A stretch of 64,000 nt of DNA from Actinopolymorpha rutila (GTDB lineage: Bacteria > Actinomycetota > Actinomycetes > Propionibacteriales > Actinopolymorphaceae): positions 6,076,001 through 6,140,000 of the forward strand of contig NZ_JACBZH010000001.1 in assembly GCF_013407855.1 (NCBI RefSeq), given 5' to 3'. The position numbers were made by a program, and so were the translations under genes. This document shows positions 25,095-33,557 of the stretch, piece after piece (position 1 is the first letter of the stretch; each line of letters opens with the position of its first letter). The notes beneath the pieces were generated by a model. That model had not been told where the DNA came from. It was given only the letters and a program-made list of their open reading frames with translations, and did not search any database.

Positions 25095-25538
25095 TTAGCG
25101 GCCTCGTCGAGTCCACCGGCGTAGTTCGCCGATGCTGCGAAGGTTGTGCGTGTTGACGTACGGGAGTTGGCGACTGTCGACCATGAGCGTGGTGATCGGC
25201 GTCCAGCGCGGTCTTCCACTCTCGGTCTGCCAGCGTATGGCTGGGAAGTCCGTGACCTCCACGATGTGCGAGCGGGCGATGGTCCTCGTCCACAGGAAAC
25301 CACGGACCGTCACCCTGCCGTGCTCACAAAGTACGCCGCTTCGGTAACCCCTAACAGCCAGCACAAGACCGGCTGACCCGCACGCGGCGGTCAGGACCAG
25401 CCCCAACAGACTGGGCCCGAACTCCGAGAAGACTCCCCCGGCCGCAACGACCACGCACAAGCCCAGCGCGCCGTTGGCCAGCCTAGTCGCTACCAGCGGG
25501 CGGAGGACAAGCGCCATGCCGCGCACGATATCTCCCAA
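25095..25538 (-). CDS. Membrane protein with a PH-like C-terminal domain
   Basis: 147 residues. Two membrane helices (GALGLCVVVAAGGVFSEFG and LLGLVLTAACGSAGLVLAV) are followed by a beta-rich part (GVLCEHGRVTVRGFLWTRTI and PITTLMVDSRQL), the layout of small bacterial PH-domain membrane proteins. No function known. It is upstream of, and on the same strand as, the gene ending at 24604. Confidence 0.65.
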   Translation of the reverse strand: MGDIVRGMALVLRPLVATRLANGALGLCVVVAAGGVFSEFGPSLLGLVLTAACGSAGLVLAVRGYRSGVLCEHGRVTVRGFLWTRTIARSHIVEVTDFPAIRWQTESGRPRWTPITTLMVDSRQLPYVNTHNLRSIGELRRWTRRGR

Positions 25539-25589
25539 GCACCAGGCGCGGGCACTGTGATCACGAGCTGCTCGTGCGCACTCCGAAGG

Positions 25590-25650
25590 TCGTCGGCCTT
25601 GTGCTCATCGTCGCCCGGTGTTGCAGGTCGTTGGGGTCAGACTGGGGTCA
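25590..25650 (+). repeat. GGGGTCA doublet repeat
   Basis: AGGTCGTCGGCCTTGTGCTC, then GGGGTCA at 25633-25639 and 25644-25650, period 11. The next gene (minus strand) ends 57 bases on. No tRNA-like core was recognised upstream. Confidence 0.65.
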
Positions 25651-25706
25651 GAGCGTCTTGGCCACACTCATGACCCATCCCTCGCCGGCGGCGCTGTCCC
25701 TGAGCC

Positions 25707-25988
25707 TCATGGTCGGTCGAGGAGCAGATCATGCACACGCTCCGCCAGCTCATGCCACGGCACGTCGTACTCCCAGGTGTCGGTAACGATCCTGGCCGTC
25801 TCGGAATGCTCGGCGCACATGACCACCAAGCCAGCGTCTGTCGCCAACTCGACGAAGACGTCCATCAGGCCGGGCCCCAGAGACACCGCACGCACCTCGA
25901 CTTGGAAGTCGACACCTTCAGACTCCAAACGCCGTGACACCTCTTCTACGAACGCCTCCACCCTGCTGGAACCAACGTCCGTCGGCAC
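25707..25988 (-). CDS. Small hypothetical protein
   Basis: 93 residues from a GTG at 25988; an in-frame extension upstream would translate the repeat region, so I reject it. RVEAFVEEVSRRLESEGVDF and TARIVTDTWEYDVPWHELAE give a compact alpha/beta protein, size and acidity like an immunity or antitoxin protein, but no such family is recognised. Confidence 0.55.
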   Translation of the reverse strand: MPTDVGSSRVEAFVEEVSRRLESEGVDFQVEVRAVSLGPGLMDVFVELATDAGLVVMCAEHSETARIVTDTWEYDVPWHELAERVHDLLLDRP

Positions 25989-26091
25989 CCCGTAATGATG
26001 CCCGACAGCCGACTCAATTGGGACCGCTTGTGCTGCGCACCTCGACCAAGATCCCGCTCGGTGTCGCTGAACACGCGAGCGTATTGCCCCA

Positions 26092-26108
26092 CCAGCTTGG
26101 AAGGCTGG
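26092..26108 (+). repeat. tRNA-Gly(TCC)-core site
   Basis: CCAGCTTGGAAGGCTGG is the exact reverse of a 5-bp anticodon stem with the loop CTTCCAA. Flanks GCGCGGGGTCCTC are shared with the site at 22123. TTGCAC near 26190 is a single, not a doublet. Confidence 0.6.
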
Positions 26109-26288
26109 CGCGGGGTCCTCCTCGCGACGGTTGTCTCGCCTGGCGGCTCGCCTTGAGATGCCGCTGATGACCGCTGGAGGCCGTGCCAAATTGCACGCTC
26201 ATCACAGACCTGCGACGTGGCGCATACTCCCGTTAGGGGTAGTGACGGTGGATCTGCGGCGGGACATGCACGGAGAGGACTACGTGGG

Positions 26289-26777
26289 ATGGGGAGCGGA
26301 GGTCCACGGGCTCCACGCTCGGTCGTTCCAGCTTTAGTGTTGGCTGCCGTCTTCGCCGCGCTTGCGATCGTCCTCGCCTATGACAGCTACGTCCTGGCTA
26401 CGCGTGGCCAGGTCGCGGAGGGGGTGGTCCTCGCCAGGACGGATGCTCCGTATTGGGCGGGGAAGGGGAGTGACGGTCCGCGCATCACGGTGCGCTTCAC
26501 CACCAAGGACGGCCACCAGGTGGAGGACTGGACCGGCGAATTCGTGGACGACCCTCCCGTAGGAAGGGGCGACCCGATCCGCGTGGTCTACGACCGCGAC
26601 TACCCGTCCATGTTCCAGGATGTTCGGTGGGGTAGCGACTACCTCGGTACGGCGTTCTTCGGTGGTGGCGCCGTTGTCTCAGCGGCATTCGGCCTGTGGG
26701 AGTTTCGCCCTGACCGTACGGCGCGGCACCGATCCCAGGGCCGATCTCCTCGGGCGCATACTCGATCGCATGACTGA
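26289..26777 (+). CDS. DUF3592-like membrane protein
   Basis: 162 residues from ATG 26289. A membrane helix (VVPALVLAAVFAALAIVLAY), then the DUF3592 pattern: AEGVVLARTDAPYWAGKG, ITVRFTTKDGHQVEDWTGEF and GDPIRVVYDRDYPSMFQDVR; a second helix GTAFFGGGAVVSAAFGLWEF follows. An extracytoplasmic beta domain between two helices is typical. Function of the family unknown. Its end overlaps the start of the next, broken gene. Confidence 0.72.
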   Translation: MGSGGPRAPRSVVPALVLAAVFAALAIVLAYDSYVLATRGQVAEGVVLARTDAPYWAGKGSDGPRITVRFTTKDGHQVEDWTGEFVDDPPVGRGDPIRVVYDRDYPSMFQDVRWGSDYLGTAFFGGGAVVSAAFGLWEFRPDRTARHRSQGRSPRAHTRSHD

Positions 26778-27074
26778 TCGGTCATCTCGGTTTCGTGACG
26801 GCATGGGGCGCTGGTCGCGCCGTAGATCCAAGCCACGGGCCCGGGGGCTGTGGGGAGTCATGTTCGTCGTGGGCTGGGTCGCATGGTGCGTGCTCGTACA
26901 CAACTGGGCCGCGGCGCATGGCCATCGTGGCTTGCTGACAGGTATCCGGCCCGGCTACCCCCTCCTGGCCGCGGTGTTCTACTGGCCCCCGCGGTCGTGC
27001 TCTGGCACCTGATCTATCCCGCGGACTCGCGTGCTCTTCCGTGGGGTAGAGCCGACGAGCACACGGAAGACTAG
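26770..27074 (+). pseudogene. Frameshifted copy of the membrane gene at 61895-62203
   Basis: From ATG 26770 it matches the intact minus-strand gene at 61895 (MTDRSSR, VGWVAWCVLVHNWAAAHG, RPGYPLLAAVFY). At about 26985 extra bases in TGGCCCCCGCGG shift the frame; the remainder (LWHLIYPADSRALPWGRADE) continues in another frame to 27074. Confidence 0.8.
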
Positions 27075-27086
27075 GGTCGATGCTCC

Positions 27087-27332
27087 GCGGGAACCGTTTC
27101 GTCCCTCGCCGCCTGGCTCACCGTCATTGGTGGAGTGCTGCTGGTGGGCGCCGGCGGCACGTACCTGATCTCCAACAGCAGGTGCCGCGACTGGATCGGG
27201 GCGCACGATGACACCGATGGACCATGGAGCCAGGCATTCGGTTCCATCTCCGGCTTGGTCGGCGTAATCATCGGCCTGGCGCTTCTACTCGCCGCCGCCA
27301 TCCTCTGGACGATCACTCTGACTGTGAAGTAA
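27087..27332 (+). pseudogene. Copy of 61637-61882 with its start codon lost
   Basis: Same length (82 codons) and about 85% identical to the membrane protein at 61637 (GTYLISNSRCRDWIGAHDDT, GSISGLVGVIIGLALLLAAA). The GTG start of the intact copy is GCG here. Translation could only begin inside, at GTG 27135. With the preceding frameshift this shows a decaying duplicate of a two-gene unit. Confidence 0.75.
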
Positions 27333-27387
27333 GCCTTTCCCTGGCCGCCTGCCCGACCGACCGGTGTCCACTCTTCCCGCCTTTGCA

Positions 27388-27449
27388 TGTCGTCGGCTGG
27401 GTGCTCATCGTCTCCTCGTATCGCAGGCCGGTGGGTCAGCCTGGGGTGC
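27388..27449 (+). repeat. Degenerate GGGTCA doublet repeat
   Basis: GTCGTCGGCTGGGTGCTCAT, then GGGTCA (27433) and GGGGTG (27443): a decayed member of the GGGGTCA family lying 16 bases past the 3' end of the minus-strand gene. Confidence 0.5.
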
Positions 27450-27464
27450 GGTCGATGCCGCCGC

Positions 27465-27919
27465 TCACCAGTCCGACCAGATCCCGTGGTAGGTGACTCC
27501 GTGACGCTCACAGACCTCTGCCAGGGCGTTGTCCGCAGCTTCCAGCTCGGCCCGGCTGATGACCATGATTTCGGCGAACTGGCGGAAGCCTCTAGTGGCG
27601 GGTCAGCTCGCGAGTCGATCAGCACGTACGGGAACGGCCCACCTCCGTTGGGATCGACTGCCCAGACGAGCTGGCGCGCCCAGCGTTGGAACAGCAGGTG
27701 CTTCAGGTGCTCCCAGGCGACGACCTCACGACGCTCGCCTTGGTACATCCAGACCAGGTGGTCACCGTCGTCGACGAGCTGGCTGGTGGTACACACCTTC
27801 GCCCACCACAAAGCCCGCAGAACGCCGACCAGGATCCAGGCGACACCGGACAGCACGATGCCGAGGGTCGCCAACGCGATGCCCGCCACCACGAACACAA
27901 CACCAAAGGAGCAGGGCAT
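27465..27919 (-). pseudogene. Frameshifted membrane protein gene
   Basis: From ATG 27919: a membrane segment (FGVVFVVAGIALATLGIVLS, then GVAWILVGVLRALWW), a beta region (LVDDGDHLVWMYQGERREVV, FPYVLIDSRADPP), then the sensible continuation (RQFAEIMVISRAELEAADNA, ERHGVTYHGIWSDW, stop) is in another frame. The shift is near 27585. Either the gene is broken or there is a base error. Confidence 0.6.
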
Positions 27920-28164
27920 GACGGCGCCTCGCCACGATCCGCGGACCGACGCCGCGACGATCACAACGGGGAGATCGTTCCTGGCCGGTCCGTCGTGCAC
28001 AAGACGGACTATGCCGTACGCCTGTTCGCTGCGTACTGCAGACGTTCGTAGCCGTGCGAAGCGCATCTCGTGACGCGTGGTGGTCGACGGACCGGGCCTG
28101 GGTGCCGCGCGGCGGGTGCTTTGCGTGGCGGCCCCAGCGCTCGTCTGCAGACGGCGACCACACT

Positions 28165-28260
28165 TCCCCGTCGTCCTCGCAACCAGCCAGATTGAAGGGG
28201 TCGCAGCGGAGGCGGTCAAGGGTCGGCGGAGCCGATCACGAAGTGACGCCGAAGGCGCCC
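28165..28260 (+). repeat. 96-bp repeat, inverted copy at 61447-61548, partial at 51325
   Basis: CCCGTCGTCCTCGCAACCAG, AGATTGAAGGGGTCGCAGCG and GGAGCCGATCACGAAGTGAC recur in reverse at 61447-61548, next to the intact copies of the 27 kb membrane genes. The first half recurs at 51325-51375. Confidence 0.75.
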
Positions 28261-28351
28261 TGGACGGCTGGAGTGGAGGCCGGAGACTGGCCTTCGAGGA
28301 GGACGGGGCGTGCACTTGCCTGCGGCCGGTACACGTGTCAACGTCTCGGCT

Positions 28352-28699
28352 ATGAGGCACCGCGCTCCCGGTGGAGATTCCCGGCTGTCGGCGTGGTTCG
28401 TGTTCGCTGGCGAGCGGGTCCTGGACGGGCTGGGCGAGGCGGCGGTCAGACTTGCCGCATGTGGCCTGGTCGCACTTGTGGGCCTTGGCCTCGTAGCGGC
28501 TCCAGCGCTGACGGTCGCGGTGGCTGTGCCGGTGCTGCTTCTGGCTGGCTACGGCCGCGTCGAGTGGCTTCGTGCGTCGCGACGGGAAGTGCGGGTTCGG
28601 CATCGTCGCCTGGCGACGGCTTCGGTTGTGACAGCTGCCGTTGTCGGCTGCCTGGCCCTATATGCGGTCACAAACTGTCGCTGCTCGAGCTGGTTGTGA
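28352..28699 (+). CDS. Small membrane protein
   Basis: 115 residues from ATG 28352. Hydrophobic segments AAVRLAACGLVALVGLGLVA, LTVAVAVPVLLLAGYG and VVTAAVVGCLALYAV suggest three membrane helices separated by basic loops. No recognisable family. The 96-bp repeat lies just upstream. Confidence 0.55.
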   Translation: MRHRAPGGDSRLSAWFVFAGERVLDGLGEAAVRLAACGLVALVGLGLVAAPALTVAVAVPVLLLAGYGRVEWLRASRREVRVRHRRLATASVVTAAVVGCLALYAVTNCRCSSWL

Positions 28700-28725
28700 T
28701 GTCTCGGGTGATGCGCGACAGGTCT

Positions 28726-29274
28726 CTAGGGTTCGCACATCAGCGAGGCTTGCTCGAATTGGTGCTGGCTGACGACGCGCATGAAGTTGTCGTTCTCGTC
28801 GCGGTCTTGTTGTTCAAGGGTGCCGGTCGGTTCGGCCGCCGGTACCTCGCGGGTGGTGTCGTAGATGCGCACCTGTCCCGGCTTCATCGCTTGCAGGTCT
28901 TCGGTGGTGAAGGTGACGTAACCGCTTGTCCCTGACCCGTCCTTAGCTCCCGCTGAGAGGCTGTAGATGACGCCTGGTTCCAGCTGCGGCGCGGGCCCTT
29001 TGGCGACCCAGCCGTGATCGGGCCGGTCGAACGACCACGACGTTGAGCCGGTTACCGCAGGCCGCGCGCCCCATGCGCCGACGCTTGGGGTGCTGTCTTT
29101 GAGGGGCTCGGCGTCCAAGCGGGCCAGGTCCATGTGTTCGCCTGGGCACACCCGCAGATAGGCGACGGGCTTTCCAGCGGCATCCACCCCGACACCTATG
29201 GTTCCGGTCCCTGGTGGGCCGCAGCCGGAGACCAGGACAGCGACCGTGACGGCTGCCCCACCGACGATGAGCAT
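28726..29274 (-). CDS. Putative lipoprotein
   Basis: 182 residues from ATG 29274. The N-terminus MLIVGGAAVTVAVLVSGC is a signal peptide ending in a lipobox-like VSGC. The mature part has repeated short strands (VAYLRVCPGEHMDLARL, SWSFDRPDHGWVAKG, GYVTFTTEDLQAMKPGQVRI), so probably an extracytoplasmic beta-sandwich anchored to the membrane. Function unknown. Longer in-frame starts would bury the signal peptide. Confidence 0.7.
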   Translation of the reverse strand: MLIVGGAAVTVAVLVSGCGPPGTGTIGVGVDAAGKPVAYLRVCPGEHMDLARLDAEPLKDSTPSVGAWGARPAVTGSTSWSFDRPDHGWVAKGPAPQLEPGVIYSLSAGAKDGSGTSGYVTFTTEDLQAMKPGQVRIYDTTREVPAAEPTGTLEQQDRDENDNFMRVVSQHQFEQASLMCEP

Positions 29275-29443
29275 GCGCGTACCGGACACGAACGCAATGT
29301 ACAGCTGACCGATCGTGCGGCCGGGGTTGGAGCGGCGAAGGTGACGCCGCATCGTGACCAGGCCCTCAGCATGCCTGGACTAAGGTCGATCAGCGGCGTG
29401 TCCGGGCGTGGTTGGGGGCCGATTGTCGATGGAGGGGCGAGCG

Positions 29444-29920
29444 TCAGTGGGCGACGATTCCCAGCAGCAGGCTTAGTGCCGTTGCCACGGCGGGTGCCAG
29501 GTAGGTCGCGGTGACTGCCCTCGGGTGCGCCTTCCGGATCGGAATGCCGCTGTGTGGGGAGCGGGCGAGTGTGGCTCGGATCAGTCCCAAGGCGAGCATG
29601 TAGATCGGGAGGATCAGAATCAGAGTCAGCGTCAGAGTCCACATCAGCGGCAACCATCCAGACGCGGCTCCGGTCCGGTCCAGTACCGCGGAAACGGTGA
29701 GGACGGGCAGGGCGACCGCCCCCGCTCGAACCGGTTGAAGCCAGGCGACCAGCTCCAGCACATCTGCCGCATCCCGTGGGGGGAGTTCGCTGAGGCTGCG
29801 ACCGTCGAGCTGGTCATCGATCGGTTCGATCATCCACCCCGGTTTCCTCGGCCAAAGTGCGAACCCGAGTCCGCGGTCCGTCCACATGGCTTCATTGTTG
29901 CTGACCCGCGGCTCATCCAC
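29444..29920 (-). CDS. Membrane protein of unknown function
   Basis: 158 residues (possibly starting at the inner ATG 29884). A soluble N-terminus (LPPRDAADVLELVAWLQPVR), then GAVALPVLTVSAVL, LPLMWTLTLTLILILPIYML and ATYLAPAVATALSLLLGIVA as membrane helices. No family recognised. Confidence 0.6.
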   Translation of the reverse strand: MDEPRVSNNEAMWTDRGLGFALWPRKPGWMIEPIDDQLDGRSLSELPPRDAADVLELVAWLQPVRAGAVALPVLTVSAVLDRTGAASGWLPLMWTLTLTLILILPIYMLALGLIRATLARSPHSGIPIRKAHPRAVTATYLAPAVATALSLLLGIVAH

Positions 29921-30103
29921 ACCGAGCCTGACGATTCGCGCGGATCGCGGCAGACGCGGTTACCGGTGACCTGACAATCACTGACCGTAGGAGTACCGCA
30001 GGTCGGCGAAGAGCAGGTGGTTGAGTCGATGGCGAAGGTGACCGGTCTTGCTCTGGTCAGGAGCCTCATCAGCTGGCAGTTGAGGGCCCGGGTCCGGTAG
30101 CGG

Positions 30104-30424
30104 CTACCACCACCCGCGCGCGAAGCGCCACGCCGCTTCTTTGGAGGATCCAGCAACTCGGGCCTCGATGTACCTCAGGGAAGCCTCCACGGAGACGTCC
30201 TCCCCGTGGTCGTCCATGACGCGCACCCCATCGATGCTGTCAGCTACTTCGCACACCATGTCGCCCTCGGACCACCCCACGTCGACGAGGAACGACTCTG
30301 GAGTGCTCACCTCGGGGTCAATTCGTCTCACCTCGGTAGTCACGCCCGGCACCCCGCGAAGGCGGTCCCTCACCATCCGAGCAAAGGCCTCCCCCGACGA
30401 GCCGGGCCACGGAGAGTTCCGCAT
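30104..30424 (-). CDS. Small hypothetical soluble protein
   Basis: 106 residues from ATG. GEAFARMVRDRLRGVPGVTT, then strands SFLVDVGWSEGDMVCEV and IDGVRVMDDHGEDVSVEA. An alpha/beta protein of immunity-protein-like size; no family recognised. Confidence 0.6.
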   Translation of the reverse strand: MRNSPWPGSSGEAFARMVRDRLRGVPGVTTEVRRIDPEVSTPESFLVDVGWSEGDMVCEVADSIDGVRVMDDHGEDVSVEASLRYIEARVAGSSKEAAWRFARGWW

Positions 30425-30568
30425 GAGGACAGAGTAAGCGCAGCGAACGGCGAACTGTGATCACCCGCGCACTTGGCATGGTCGTGCTCCACCTTCGGCG
30501 GCAAATCCGTGCGTTCACAGTGACCCGCGTCGGGGCACGTCGGGCGCCGCTGGCTCTACGTTGGTCAC

Positions 30569-30850
30569 ATGCCGAACGGGAAGCCTGGGGATCATCCGCT
30601 GACGGACATCCTGGTCCACAACAACGAGGTCTTCGGGACACCGGTCGACGGCCTGGTCCGCGAGCTCGATGGCCTGGGCCTGTGGGCGAGCGCGATCGCG
30701 TCTGAGTGGCTGTACGAGCGCTACTGGGACTACCGGGAGACCCGGCAAAGGGGTGGCGAGAGCGAGGTGCGGCGCGTTCTTGAACGTTTGGAATCCTCGC
30801 TCGCGGGGGAAGTCCAGCGGCTCAAAGGTAGCCAGCCGCCTTCCTCGTGA
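30569..30850 (+). CDS. Small hypothetical helical protein
   Basis: 93 residues from ATG; start supported by the composition change. Helical (DGLVRELDGLGLWASAIASE, VRRVLERLESSLAGEVQRL), no membrane segment. It ends near the 3' end of the convergent gene at 30934. Function unknown. Confidence 0.6.
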   Translation: MPNGKPGDHPLTDILVHNNEVFGTPVDGLVRELDGLGLWASAIASEWLYERYWDYRETRQRGGESEVRRVLERLESSLAGEVQRLKGSQPPSS

Positions 30851-30933
30851 GCAGTCATGACTGTTGGTCAGTCCCCGCGCACAATGCAGCGGGGTGGGGC
30901 GTTCGACTGTCCAATCGCGCCCCGCCGACCGCG

Positions 30934-31272
30934 TCAGCAACTCTCCTGAATCATGAGCAATACTCGACGGTCGGGGTCTCGGAAGTCGCCCATCTCGAAC
31001 CGGCTGTAGGCCGGCGCGTTACCTTGCAGGAACCCCTCCACGCGGGCCAGGAGGGCTTCCCTATCGGCCCCCACCACCTCATCAACGTCTCGCGAATAGG
31101 CGAGCACGACACGGACGTCGGGGCGTCTCATCAACTTGCGGGCCTCCTTGGCGTCCAACGCGCTCCCCCGCATTCGCCAAGCCGTGCCGTCTGCGTCCAC
31201 CCACGCGCGGTCGTAGACCGGACGTGGCCATACATTGGACAGGCCGTCCGGGCCCACCGAACTCTGGGTCAC
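30934..31272 (-). CDS. Hypothetical protein
   Basis: 112 residues if it starts at GTG 31272; the frame is open to 31527 but the extension is Arg-rich and unlike protein. PVYDRAWVDADGTAWRMRGS, ARKLMRRPDVRVVLAYSRDV and YSRFEMGDFRDPDRRVLLMI give a compact alpha/beta protein. No domain recognised. Confidence 0.55.
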   Translation of the reverse strand: MTQSSVGPDGLSNVWPRPVYDRAWVDADGTAWRMRGSALDAKEARKLMRRPDVRVVLAYSRDVDEVVGADREALLARVEGFLQGNAPAYSRFEMGDFRDPDRRVLLMIQESC

Positions 31273-31681
31273 CTTCGCGGCGAATCCGTCAGCAGATCTC
31301 GACCTTCTCCCTCGCACGATGGCATCCTCCCACGGGCGAGACGCCCACGGCTTCGCGTGGCGGGCGCACTCAAATCGGCATGATCGCGGATGGCGGCATG
31401 TGCGGACGTCGGCCTGTTCCCTGTTCGCGTGCATCCGAAGTAGATCGTGCGACGTGGCTAGGACGAGATCTCCATGCGCTACCGAACGGACGACGCGGAC
31501 GAGGCCCGAGCACCGTCCGCGGTCCACGTGGACCTCACCGCACTTGGTCCGGAGACCTGCCGGTGACGCCCAACGACGCTAACTCGAACGTCGGCTTGCC
31601 GAGGTCGGCGAACCGGCCAAGTCGGCATCTGTTCGGCTGGCCCGTGGCCTCTGCGATCTCCTCGGCGAGAACCTCGTTGCA
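31273..31681. other. Intergenic stretch; its last 70 bases extend the next gene's frame
   Basis: After a TAA at about 31579 the frame of the next gene is open (LAEVGEPAKSASVRLARGLC, then DLLGENLVA), which looks like the N-terminal helix expected in nucleotidyltransferases, but no ATG/GTG/TTG start was found there. The rest holds no recognisable gene. Confidence 0.5.
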
Positions 31682-32329
31682 ATGTGGCTCTACGGGGGCC
31701 AGCTGGCTCCTGGCGGGTCGCCGTGCGACGTGGACCTGCACATCGTCGTCCGGCACGCCCCGGAAAGTCATGACCTCGAGCAAGTCAAGACAATGCACAC
31801 CGCCATCTGCGCTGACCTCGCCATCCCACAGCTCGACGCCTGGTACGTCCTGCTGGACGAGGCCCGCTCCACACGGCGACCTCGGGACCTCAACCGGCCA
31901 GTCGAGGAGAACGACGAGAACTGGGCGATCAAACGGGCACAATGGTTCGCCGGCGCCTACGTCCTGATTCATGGTCTTCGGCCGGAGCAGATCGTTCCTC
32001 TCCCGGACTGGGCTGAGATCGAGGCCGAGTTGCTCGCCCAACTCAATGACGCAATCGTCCTTGATGACCACCGCCATCCCGCCGGGCTGACCCTGCGGCT
32101 CTGCCGCGTTCTGCTCAGCCTCACCACCGGGGACGTCGTCCACTTCAAGCTCGACGCCGCTGCCTGGGTACTGGACAAGCTCTCGCCCAAATCGCAGGCT
32201 CATGTCGCTGCGGCCGTACGGGTCTACCGCAGCGACCCCACTCCCGGCGATCGCTCCCTACTTGCCGAAGGAATGTCAGCCTTCCGTCGCGAGATCCGCT
32301 CAGTGGTCGAGCGCATCCCAGGGCGGTGA
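31682..32329 (+). CDS. Aminoglycoside adenylyltransferase-like nucleotidyltransferase (DUF4111 C-terminus)
   Basis: 215 residues from the ATG at 31682. WLYGGQLAPGGSPCDVDLHI is the polymerase-beta-like nucleotidyltransferase motif with DxD; the first GS is GG here. GLTLRLCRVLLSLTTGDVVH is the helical C-terminal region seen in ANT(9)/AadA proteins. The N-terminal helix preceding the motif is encoded upstream without a start, so the gene may be 5'-damaged. Expected role: transfer of AMP to a small molecule; substrate unknown. Confidence 0.7.
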   Translation: MWLYGGQLAPGGSPCDVDLHIVVRHAPESHDLEQVKTMHTAICADLAIPQLDAWYVLLDEARSTRRPRDLNRPVEENDENWAIKRAQWFAGAYVLIHGLRPEQIVPLPDWAEIEAELLAQLNDAIVLDDHRHPAGLTLRLCRVLLSLTTGDVVHFKLDAAAWVLDKLSPKSQAHVAAAVRVYRSDPTPGDRSLLAEGMSAFRREIRSVVERIPGR

Positions 32330-32548
32330 ACTTGAGACCGAACAAACAGACTCCGCCCGACGGCGACCGACCAACGCTACGTGCATTGGAACGTCGCGGA
32401 ATCGACCCCGCGGAGGATGGGATCCGCCCGAGGTCCAGGACGACCGCTGGCTACGGCCCACCTCCTGACATCGCCGACTCTTCCATTGCCACGCCTGAGG
32501 CGTCACGCCATCCTGGGTCGGGACGGGTCGCCGGCGGTTGTTGGCATA

Positions 32549-32568
32549 GCTGTACTTCACTGCTGTAC
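32549..32568 (+). repeat. Doublet GCTGTAC x2 upstream of the methyltransferase
   Basis: GCTGTAC 32549-32555 and 32562-32568, period 13, preceded by GTTGTTGGCATA. The methyltransferase starts 92 bases on. The pseudogene copy of that gene at 36886 has the same doublet upstream. Confidence 0.7.
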
Positions 32569-32660
32569 GACCGGCGTCCGGCCGACCGGCGGCCTCCTTG
32601 CAGCCGCTCTCGCGGGAAGCTACGCGACGGCGCTCTACGATCTCGATAGCGTGGAGCGAC

Positions 32661-33338
32661 ATGGCTGGGGACCCGTACCGAGATGAAGCGTTTGTCGAGC
32701 GGTACGACATCGACAACGCCGCCAGCGACGACCACACGTACTACCGGGCGCTCGCCGCCACGATCCAAGCAAAGAAGATCATCGACCTAGGCTGCGGCAC
32801 CGGGCTCCTCACTCGCACGCTCGCAACGCCAGGCCGCGAGGTCATCGGCGTCGACCCGAGCCCAACGATGCTGAACTACGCACGCCGCCAGCCCGGCGCC
32901 GAAGCCATTACCTGGATCCACGGCGACGCAACTACGCTCGCCGACGCCGCCGACGCGGACCTGGCCGTGAGCAGCGGAAACACGATGATGCACATCACCC
33001 CCGGGGACTACCCCGCCGTCCTGGGCTGCCTGGGGGCCGCACTCAGGCCCGGAGGGGTGATCAGCTTCGAAACCCGCAACCCCGAGGCCAAGGAGTGGGA
33101 GCGCTGGGACCCGGCTCAGATCTCTACCGAGCGCGACACCTCGCTCGGTCACCTCCGTGAGTGCCTCGTGTGGCGTTCCAGCCGCACCACGACCGTGCTG
33201 TACTTCCGCACCGCCGACGACATCGCCGCCGACCTCGAACGTGCCGGATTCAGCGATGTCGACGTGTGGGGCGGCTGGCAGAACGAGCCGGTCACGGCCG
33301 ACTCCCGACTCCTCGTCTTCCGTGCCACAAGGCGATAG
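32661..33338 (+). CDS. SAM-dependent class I methyltransferase
   Basis: 225 residues from ATG 32661. KKIIDLGCGTGLLTRTLA is motif I, VIGVDPSPTMLNYARRQPGA motif II, ITWIHGDATTL motif III and LGAALRPGGVISFETRNP the strand-5 region. The N-terminal DPYRDEAFVERYDIDNA is typical of actinobacterial small-molecule methyltransferases. Acceptor unknown. A truncated paralogue with stop codon and frameshift is at 36886-37190; both genes follow a GCTGTAC doublet. Confidence 0.85.
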   Translation: MAGDPYRDEAFVERYDIDNAASDDHTYYRALAATIQAKKIIDLGCGTGLLTRTLATPGREVIGVDPSPTMLNYARRQPGAEAITWIHGDATTLADAADADLAVSSGNTMMHITPGDYPAVLGCLGAALRPGGVISFETRNPEAKEWERWDPAQISTERDTSLGHLRECLVWRSSRTTTVLYFRTADDIAADLERAGFSDVDVWGGWQNEPVTADSRLLVFRATRR

Positions 33339-33382
33339 TCCCGCCACGCAAGTGTCCAGGCACGCGGGCGGCACCGAGAACG

Positions 33383-33496
33383 TCAGCTTGGGAAACGTGC
33401 GTCTACGTCCTGTGGACGGTCTCACGCCCGGATGGCCGGTCGTGAGTTGCCTGGAGTAGCCGCCCGACACCTCGGCTAATGGCCCGTGGGTGGCCC
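33383..33496 (+). repeat. Gly(CCC)-core plus doublet TGGCCC x2
   Basis: TCAGCTTGGGAAACGT (33383-33398) followed by a GTCTAC also occurs at 56297 and, reversed, 60961. The reverse strand reads TTCCCAAGCTGA, the loop to 3' stem of a tRNA-Gly(CCC). TGGCCC at 33480-33485 and 33491-33496, period 11. The hydrolase gene starts 62 bases on. Confidence 0.6.
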
Positions 33497-33557
33497 GCAA
33501 CCTCCTGGTCGGTAGGTTCGGCGCAAGCGGCAGGATTGTGAACAGGACGGTCTGACG

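Noticed and set aside
27071..28603. 510-residue minus-strand open frame
   Set aside because: It runs through several unrelated units and only a part at 27465-27919 reads like protein; the rest is GC-driven open frame.
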